Source: Janthinobacterium sp. UMAB-56 (GTDB lineage Bacteria; Pseudomonadota; Gammaproteobacteria; Burkholderiales; Burkholderiaceae_D). Taken from it: a DNA stretch of 64,000 bases. The stretch lies in contig NZ_LT607656.1 of the NCBI RefSeq assembly GCF_900095265.1, positions 175,872 through 239,871 of the forward strand, in the 5' to 3' direction. The notes beneath the pieces are model-generated. The model was not told the origin of the DNA. It saw only the letters and a program-made list of their open reading frames with translations, and did not search any database. Below are positions 56,483 to 64,000 of this stretch, piece after piece. The number at the start of each line of letters is the position of its first letter. Position 1 is the first letter of the stretch. A program made the translations under genes and the position numbers.

Positions 56483-56990
56483 TGTTCCCAGGTTCGCGGT
56501 GGTGGCGCACCATATTGCGCAGCGCTGCGATCAGTTGCTCGTTTTGCTTGGACGCGGGCAGGGCCGTGCTCAGCTCTTCCAAGGCCGCCATGGCTTTTTC
56601 CGGCAAGACCAGCGCATGCGTATGCACGATGGGTGCGATGCTTTTGATCACTTGCACTTTCAGCTTGATGCCTGAAATTTGCCAGCCCTTTCTTTCCAGT
56701 TCCCCTTGCAACTTCGGCAATTGCTGCTTGAGCTTGGCAGTCAGCGCCGCGTTCGGCGTGGCCAGCACCAGTTGGCCGCCCTCGAATTGCAGGATGTCGC
56801 AATGCTCGAACATTGCCGGCAAGGCCTTGGCGCAATCTTTTTGCAGGGCGGCCAGGCGCGTGACGGTGGGCATCAGGGAGGCCATCGTCGCGTTTCCGCG
56901 CAGAAAATCGGTTGCGCCCGTGACGGCCGGGCTTGACCGGGCAAAGCCGTAGCCGCGGCGCGGTGCCGGAGAGTAAGTGGGAGTTCGCAT
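56478..56990 (-). CDS. dciA: DUF721/DciA family helicase-loading protein
   Basis: A 170-residue protein with the DUF721 domain in the middle (LQKDCAKALPAMFEHCDILQ, LVLATPNAALTAKLKQQLPK, IKLKVQVIKS), which resembles a KH-like fold. DciA loads the replicative helicase in bacteria without DnaC. The lpxC-dciA-secA order is widespread. I start at the ATG at 56990 (RTPTYSP); the frame reaches 57101 without a better start. Confidence 0.82.
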   Translation of the reverse strand: MRTPTYSPAPRRGYGFARSSPAVTGATDFLRGNATMASLMPTVTRLAALQKDCAKALPAMFEHCDILQFEGGQLVLATPNAALTAKLKQQLPKLQGELERKGWQISGIKLKVQVIKSIAPIVHTHALVLPEKAMAALEELSTALPASKQNEQLIAALRNMVRHHREPGNT

Positions 56991-57269
56991 GGCCGAAACA
57001 TAGCACACTCGCCCGCGCATGACGAGTGCGGCGGCAGGTGCAGTGCTGGCGGGCTGGCAGTATTGCCTTACAGTATGGAAAATGTCCGCATTTTCTGCCA
57101 TTTGTTTGTCATTAAGCTATTGTTATATGGCGCATTAGCCCAACCATGTCGGGAACGCATGATAAAATCATCGTCTTTTGCCATAGTCGAACTCCGTGCG
57201 GTCACGCGATTGTTACCTCGTTGTCACCTACCGAGCTTTTTTTAACGGCGTTTTTTCAAGAATTCAAGC

Positions 57270-60038
<2,769 letters not shown>

Positions 60039-60058
60039 GCCAGGTTTGCTGATGCGAG

Positions 60059-60086
60059 AAAACGGAGACTGCGGTCTCCGTTTTTT
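60059..60086 (+). terminator. Terminator of secA
   Basis: AAAACGGAGAC (60059-60069) and GTCTCCGTTTT (60074-60084) pair perfectly around TGCG, followed by Ts. Confidence 0.93.
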
Positions 60087-60116
60087 ATGGCCGAAACCTG
60101 ATGCCCGCCCCCCCGC

Positions 60117-61439
60117 TCAGGGAAATGCCCAGTACTGTGGCGCCTGCGACGATGGAATGCCTTTCAGTCCACCCCGGTTTTTCGCTCGCTGTCCCGTCTT
60201 GATCAGGGTGGCGATATCGGTCAGCAAGGCGCGGTTGCTGGCAAAGTAATCATGGCCCATGAAATTCATGATCACGGAAGAGGCGTCGACCAGCTCCATG
60301 CCGGGAATGCCGATGACGGGGCTGCGCATGTCGCCTATCCTGTCCCATTCGGAAAAGGTGTAGGAGGCGCGGATGGCTTTGTCGTTTGCCGAGGCATACA
60401 GGGTGGTGGGCAGATTCAGGCTGAAAAAGCGGGGGGCGATCTGGTCGCGAAATACATCGGCATTGATGTCCGGCGCCGCCAGCACCACTTGCTTGAACAG
60501 TGGCCGCAGCTGAGGGCGCTTTTCCAGCAAGTTGGCCAGGGCCACCGTCATCGGACGGTTGCCCATGCTGTGGGCAATGATGTAAATATCGGTGGCGGAC
60601 GAGTGATCGGCGAAATCGGCGAGGAAAGCCTGCAGGTGCGCCTGTGTCCATTCGGCGGAATTCTGGTCGAATTCATAGCCGGCAAAAGTCCCTTTCGATG
60701 GCCAGCTGTAGAACACGGGAATGGCGCCGATATCGAGGTCGACCGCCATCTGCGCCGTGCGGCGGGCGGCATCGTCAAAGGAATTGCTATAGCCGTGGAT
60801 ATAGATGAAGGCGGCACGCCGGTTCGGTTCGGTCTGGATTTTCGTCTTGATGGCCGCAAGGAAATCCATGCGCGACAGGCGCGCAACACCTTTGATCAGC
60901 ACATATTTTTGCGCGTTCTGGCTGGAAATGACGTCGTACCAGGGTGGCAAGGGCAGTTCACCTGGCGCTCTTTTTGCGGGAATGCTGACCTTAACGCTGC
61001 CGTAGCTGAGGTAGGGCGCCGCGCGGTTGGGTTGCCAGCCATAGCTATTGCTGCCCGGCTGGTATTTCCTGTCGGTCGCGTAGTACACGGTGACGTGCAG
61101 CGCGCCGTCAGGCGCCGTATCGGTGCCGGACATAAGCTTGCCCCCGCCGCTGCCTGTGCTGAAGTTGCCAAGGAATCCGCCCAAGGTCTCCAATCCATTT
61201 GACCAGGGTATGCGTGGTGGCCGCTGTGGCACATTGCCAGAAGTTGGGACTTCAGCTGCCGCCGGAGGCGCCTCGGACGCGGGTTCAGTGGAGGTGGGGT
61301 CAGGCGCGGCATCCCGTGGATCACGCTGATGCACGCAGCCCGTCAGCCCGGCCAGCAGGCATAGCAGGCATAGCAAGCACAGCCGGTGTGACCAGCCAAG
61401 ACTGCCGCGGTGCTTTTGGTATGACATGCCATGCGCCAT
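60117..61439 (-). CDS. DUF900 alpha/beta-hydrolase lipoprotein
   Basis: A 440-residue protein with a signal peptide ending in a lipobox (LAGLTGC, Cys about 35), a Pro/Ala-rich linker and an alpha/beta hydrolase domain of DUF900 type: VYYATDRKYQPG, FIYIHGYSNSFDDAARR, nucleophile elbow AHSMGNR and a late His near the C-terminus (NFMGHDYF). The signal core has the repeated unit LCLLCLLCLL, encoded by three 9-base repeats (61354-61380). The substrate is unknown. Confidence 0.85.
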   Translation of the reverse strand: MAHGMSYQKHRGSLGWSHRLCLLCLLCLLAGLTGCVHQRDPRDAAPDPTSTEPASEAPPAAAEVPTSGNVPQRPPRIPWSNGLETLGGFLGNFSTGSGGGKLMSGTDTAPDGALHVTVYYATDRKYQPGSNSYGWQPNRAAPYLSYGSVKVSIPAKRAPGELPLPPWYDVISSQNAQKYVLIKGVARLSRMDFLAAIKTKIQTEPNRRAAFIYIHGYSNSFDDAARRTAQMAVDLDIGAIPVFYSWPSKGTFAGYEFDQNSAEWTQAHLQAFLADFADHSSATDIYIIAHSMGNRPMTVALANLLEKRPQLRPLFKQVVLAAPDINADVFRDQIAPRFFSLNLPTTLYASANDKAIRASYTFSEWDRIGDMRSPVIGIPGMELVDASSVIMNFMGHDYFASNRALLTDIATLIKTGQRAKNRGGLKGIPSSQAPQYWAFP

Positions 61440-61585
61440 GACATCCTCCTCCGGGTGCTTGTACCAGACTCGCCTTCGTCTATCCTTCCACCTTAGTCCC
61501 GCCAGCCGGCGCTACTTTGATCCAGCGCAAGCCTGGCGCGCCGCGACTATTCGATTGCGCATGCTCACCGGCGCCGCGAAGACGC

Positions 61586-61591
61586 TACAAT
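61586..61591 (+). promoter_or_regulatory. Likely -10 of argJ
   Basis: TACAAT at 61586-61591, 33 bases before the argJ start, without a convincing -35. The 185-base region to the divergent DUF900 gene holds no other gene. Confidence 0.4.
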
Positions 61592-61624
61592 AGCGCTTCC
61601 ATTTTCCCTCGCAGAAGAACTCCT

Positions 61625-62863
61625 ATGGCCGTCAATTCTCCCAAGCCCGTCGCCGCCGACCTGAAAGCCGTCGCAGGCATTGAAATCGGTGTTGCCGAAG
61701 CCGGCATCAAGAAACCTAATCGCAAGGATTTGCTGGTATTGAAGCTGGCGCCGACGGCCACCGTGGCGGGCGTGTTCACCCTGAACCGCTTCTGCGCCGC
61801 GCCAGTGCAAATCTCGAAAGCCAATCTGGCCGCCGTCACGGCAGGCGCCGCGCCTATCCGCGCGCTGCTGGTCAACACGGGCAACGCGAATGCGGGCACG
61901 GGCGAATCGGGCCTGGCCGACGCGCAGGCCAGCTGCGCCGCGCTGGCCGAGCTGCTGGGCTGTGCGCCGCAGCAAATCCTGCCGTTTTCCACCGGCGTGA
62001 TCCTGGAACCGCTGCCCGTGCAGCGCCTGGTCGCCGGCCTGCCGCAAGCCGTGGCCGCGCTCACTTCGGACAACTGGTTCTCGGCCGCCGAAGCCATCAT
62101 GACCACCGACACGCAGCCGAAAGCCGGCTCGCGCACCGTCACCATCGGTGGCCATGCGGTCACCCTGACGGGCATCAGCAAGGGCGCCGGCATGATCAAG
62201 CCGAACATGGCCACCATGCTGGGTTTCCTTGCGTTTGACGCCACCGTGGCCCAGCCTGTGCTGGACCATCTGGTGAAACAGGCGGCAGACAAATCGTTCA
62301 ACTGCATCACCATCGATGGCGACACCTCCACCAATGACTCGTTCATGCTGGTGGCCACCGGTGCCGGCAGCCTGGTGATCGATTCCATCGATACGCCGCA
62401 CTATGCGGAACTGGCCGCTGCCGTGACCGAACTGTCGACTTTCCTGGCGCAAGCCATCGTGCGCGACGGCGAAGGCGCCACCAAATTCATGACGGTGACC
62501 GTGGAAGACGGCCGCAACGTGGAAGAATGCCGCAAGATCGCCTATTCCATCGCCCATTCGCCGCTGGTAAAAACGGCCTTTTTCGCCTCCGACCCGAACC
62601 TGGGCCGCATCCTGGCCGCCATCGGCTATGCCGGCGTGGACGACCTGGACGTGGGCCAGTTGAACCTGTACCTGGACGACGTATGGGTGGCCAAGAATGG
62701 CGGCCGCAACCCGGACTACCAGGAGCAGGATGGCCAGCGCGTGATGCAGCAAAGCGAGATCACCATCCGCGTCAAGCTGGCGCGCGGCGATGCCACGGCC
62801 ACCGTGTGGACGTGCGACCTGTCGCATGACTACGTGTCGATCAACGCCGACTACCGCTCATGA
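61625..62863 (+). CDS. argJ: Bifunctional ornithine acetyltransferase/N-acetylglutamate synthase
   Basis: A 412-residue Ntn-like enzyme of arginine synthesis: it transfers acetyl from N-acetylornithine to glutamate. The self-cleavage site is in [10 protein letters not shown] (between Ala and Thr, about 198-199), giving alpha and beta chains, and [12 protein letters not shown] is present. The ATG at 61625 gives the usual N-terminus; the longer frame contains the promoter. The DUF815 gene overlaps it by 4 bases. Confidence 0.95.
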   Translation: MAVNSPKPVAADLKAVAGIEIGVAEAGIKKPNRKDLLVLKLAPTATVAGVFTLNRFCAAPVQISKANLAAVTAGAAPIRALLVNTGNANAGTGESGLADAQASCAALAELLGCAPQQILPFSTGVILEPLPVQRLVAGLPQAVAALTSDNWFSAAEAIMTTDTQPKAGSRTVTIGGHAVTLTGISKGAGMIKPNMATMLGFLAFDATVAQPVLDHLVKQAADKSFNCITIDGDTSTNDSFMLVATGAGSLVIDSIDTPHYAELAAAVTELSTFLAQAIVRDGEGATKFMTVTVEDGRNVEECRKIAYSIAHSPLVKTAFFASDPNLGRILAAIGYAGVDDLDVGQLNLYLDDVWVAKNGGRNPDYQEQDGQRVMQQSEITIRVKLARGDATATVWTCDLSHDYVSINADYRS

Positions 62864-63726
62864 CCAGCCTCGATCAATTCCTGATCCGCGCCGAGGCCGT
62901 GCTGGCGCGGGTGGAAGCGATCCTGCCGCAGCCGACGCCCGCACCTGACTGGAACAGCTTTGCCTTCCGCTGGCGCCGGCGCCAGGGCGCGGCCAGTCAT
63001 CTGCAGGCGGTAGCCCACGTGTCGAACATCGCGTTTGACGACTTGCACAATATCGGCACGCAAAAGGCGCAGATCGAGCAGAACACGCGCCAGTTCGTCG
63101 CCAGCCGTCCCGCCAACAACGTGCTGCTGACGGGCGCGCGCGGCACGGGCAAGTCCTCGCTGATCAAGGCCTGCCTGAACCAGTTTTCCGACCAGGGCCT
63201 GCGCCTGATCGAAGTCGACAAGGCGGACCTGGCCGACTTGCCCGACATCGTCGACCTGGTGGCGGCGCGTCCCGAACGCTTCATCATCTTTTGCGACGAC
63301 CTGTCGTTCGAAGAGGGCGAAAGCGGCTACAAGGCGCTGAAAGTGGCGCTCGACGGCAGCATCGCCGCGCAATCGGACAATGTGCTGATCTATGCCACCT
63401 CGAACCGTCGTCACCTGATGCCGGAACGGATGTCGGACAACAGCAGCTACAAGACGGACGACGATGGCGATTTGCATCCGGGCGAGACGGTGGAAGAGAA
63501 AATCTCGCTGTCCGAGCGCTTCGGCCTGTGGCTGTCGTTCTACCCGTTCAAGCAGGATGATTACCTCGATATCGCGGCCCACTGGCTCGCCTCGTTCGGC
63601 TGCACGCCGGAGCAGATCGCGCAGGCGCGCGGCGATGCCCTGCGCTGGGCCTTGCAGCGCGGTTCCCGTTCAGGCCGGGTAGCGTGGCAATTTGCGCGCG
63701 ACTACGCGGGAAGGTTGCCGCAATGA
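62860..63726 (+). CDS. DUF815 AAA-type ATPase
   Basis: A 288-residue P-loop protein: Walker [11 protein letters not shown] (about 90-99), Walker [11 protein letters not shown] (about 143-152), and the sensor-like [13 protein letters not shown] motif. DUF815 proteins resemble the AAA+ module but have no known substrate. It is coupled to argJ upstream and to mutT downstream by 4-base overlaps, an arrangement common in betaproteobacteria. Confidence 0.9.
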   Translation: MTSLDQFLIRAEAVLARVEAILPQPTPAPDWNSFAFRWRRRQGAASHLQAVAHVSNIAFDDLHNIGTQKAQIEQNTRQFVASRPANNVLLTGARGTGKSSLIKACLNQFSDQGLRLIEVDKADLADLPDIVDLVAARPERFIIFCDDLSFEEGESGYKALKVALDGSIAAQSDNVLIYATSNRRHLMPERMSDNSSYKTDDDGDLHPGETVEEKISLSERFGLWLSFYPFKQDDYLDIAAHWLASFGCTPEQIAQARGDALRWALQRGSRSGRVAWQFARDYAGRLPQ

Positions 63727-64000
63727 GCGAAGTGAACATCAAACCGGTGGACGTGGCCGTCGGCATCTTGATGAAGCCAAATGGCGACGTGTTGCTGGGC
63801 CAGCGCCCGGCCGGCAAGCCCTATGATGGCTATTGGGAATTTCCTGGCGGTAAAGTCGAACCGGGCGAGGCCATCCTCGACGCCTTGAAACGCGAGTTTG
63901 TCGAAGAGTTGGGACTGACTATCGACAGTGCCGAGGCCTGGTGCGGCGTCGAATATGTGTATCCACACGCCCATGTGCGCCTGCATTTCTATATCAGCCG
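63723..64000 (+). CDS. mutT: MutT-type Nudix hydrolase (partial)
   Basis: The first 92 codons are present; the gene runs off the window. The Nudix box is complete: GGKVEPGEAILDALKREFVEELG (about residues 41-63), with its REFVEE core. It probably hydrolyses 8-oxo-dGTP to prevent mutations. In betaproteobacteria the gene often carries a C-terminal thiamine-phosphate-synthase-like domain, which cannot be checked here. Confidence 0.9.
   Translation, partial: MSEVNIKPVDVAVGILMKPNGDVLLGQRPAGKPYDGYWEFPGGKVEPGEAILDALKREFVEELGLTIDSAEAWCGVEYVYPHAHVRLHFYIS

Noticed and set aside
57063..57245. 60-codon frame ending 25 bases before secA, considered as a SecM-like arrest peptide
   Set aside because: It begins at TTG without a ribosome site, overlaps the likely secA promoter, and lacks the FxxxxWIxxxxGIRAGP-type arrest motif.

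Overview
The window is about 62-65% GC, gene dense and free of insertion sequences, phage genes, CRISPR arrays, tRNAs and rRNAs. Protein content and gene order (cox assembly genes ctaA-ctaB-SCO; rpoH-ftsX-ftsE-ftsY; a complete mra/dcw cluster with a Burkholderiales-type MurD; class A RNase P RNA; a trimeric-type beta-proteobacterial porin) point to a betaproteobacterium of the order Burkholderiales, most likely Oxalobacteraceae close to Janthinobacterium. The genus is an inference from remembered protein similarity, not from a search.

Layout. 1-2.7 kb: end of a cytochrome c oxidase assembly operon (heme A synthase, heme O synthase, SCO copper chaperone). 2.8-7.7 kb: AI-2E-family permease, CNNM/CorC-type protein, aromatic-acid MFS transporter and an NhaR-like LysR regulator. 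7.8-11.3 kb: a Ter-type stress operon (DUF475/TerC-like membrane protein, two TerD proteins, an AIM24 protein, a Pmp3-like peptide). 11.3-16.4 kb: patatin lipoprotein, ArsR regulator divergent from a P450 plus ABM monooxygenase pair, a small lipoprotein and an 88-residue orphan. 16.5-20.6 kb: rpoH with a CIRCE element inside its promoter, then ftsX-ftsE-ftsY. 20.7-28.8 kb: a B12-binding MerR regulator of the LitR/CarH family, divergent from eight tightly coupled genes (FAD oxidoreductase, DUF1365, Cfa-like methyltransferase, chalcone-isomerase-like protein, MFS permease, DUF3833 lipoprotein, SDR, SnoaL-like protein). This is the best candidate for an incompletely described system, probably light- or singlet-oxygen-responsive fatty-acid modification. 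28.8-33.4 kb: AT-rich spacer, a porin with a long structured leader, a secreted hypothetical protein and an acetolactate-synthase-like TPP enzyme. 33.6-34.0 kb: rnpB.

34.5-51.9 kb: the mra/dcw cluster, mraZ-rsmH-ftsL-ftsI-murE-murF-mraY-murD-ftsW-murG-murC-ddl-ftsQ-ftsA-ftsZ, preceded by a sigma-70 promoter overlapped by four 10-bp-phased MraZ boxes. Most genes overlap by 1-4 bases, so the cluster is probably translationally coupled. It makes the peptidoglycan precursor from UDP-MurNAc to lipid II and the core division machinery. 52-57 kb: peroxiredoxin, a methyltransferase divergent from an XRE regulator, a DMT permease, lpxC and dciA. 57.3-64 kb: secA, a DUF900 hydrolase lipoprotein, argJ, a DUF815 ATPase and the start of mutT, cut by the window end.

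Several regulatory sites are legible directly: CIRCE at rpoH, MraZ boxes at mraZ, a promoter-operator between litR and its divergent operon, a 91-base near-palindrome between lpxC and dciA, and eight convincing intrinsic terminators.
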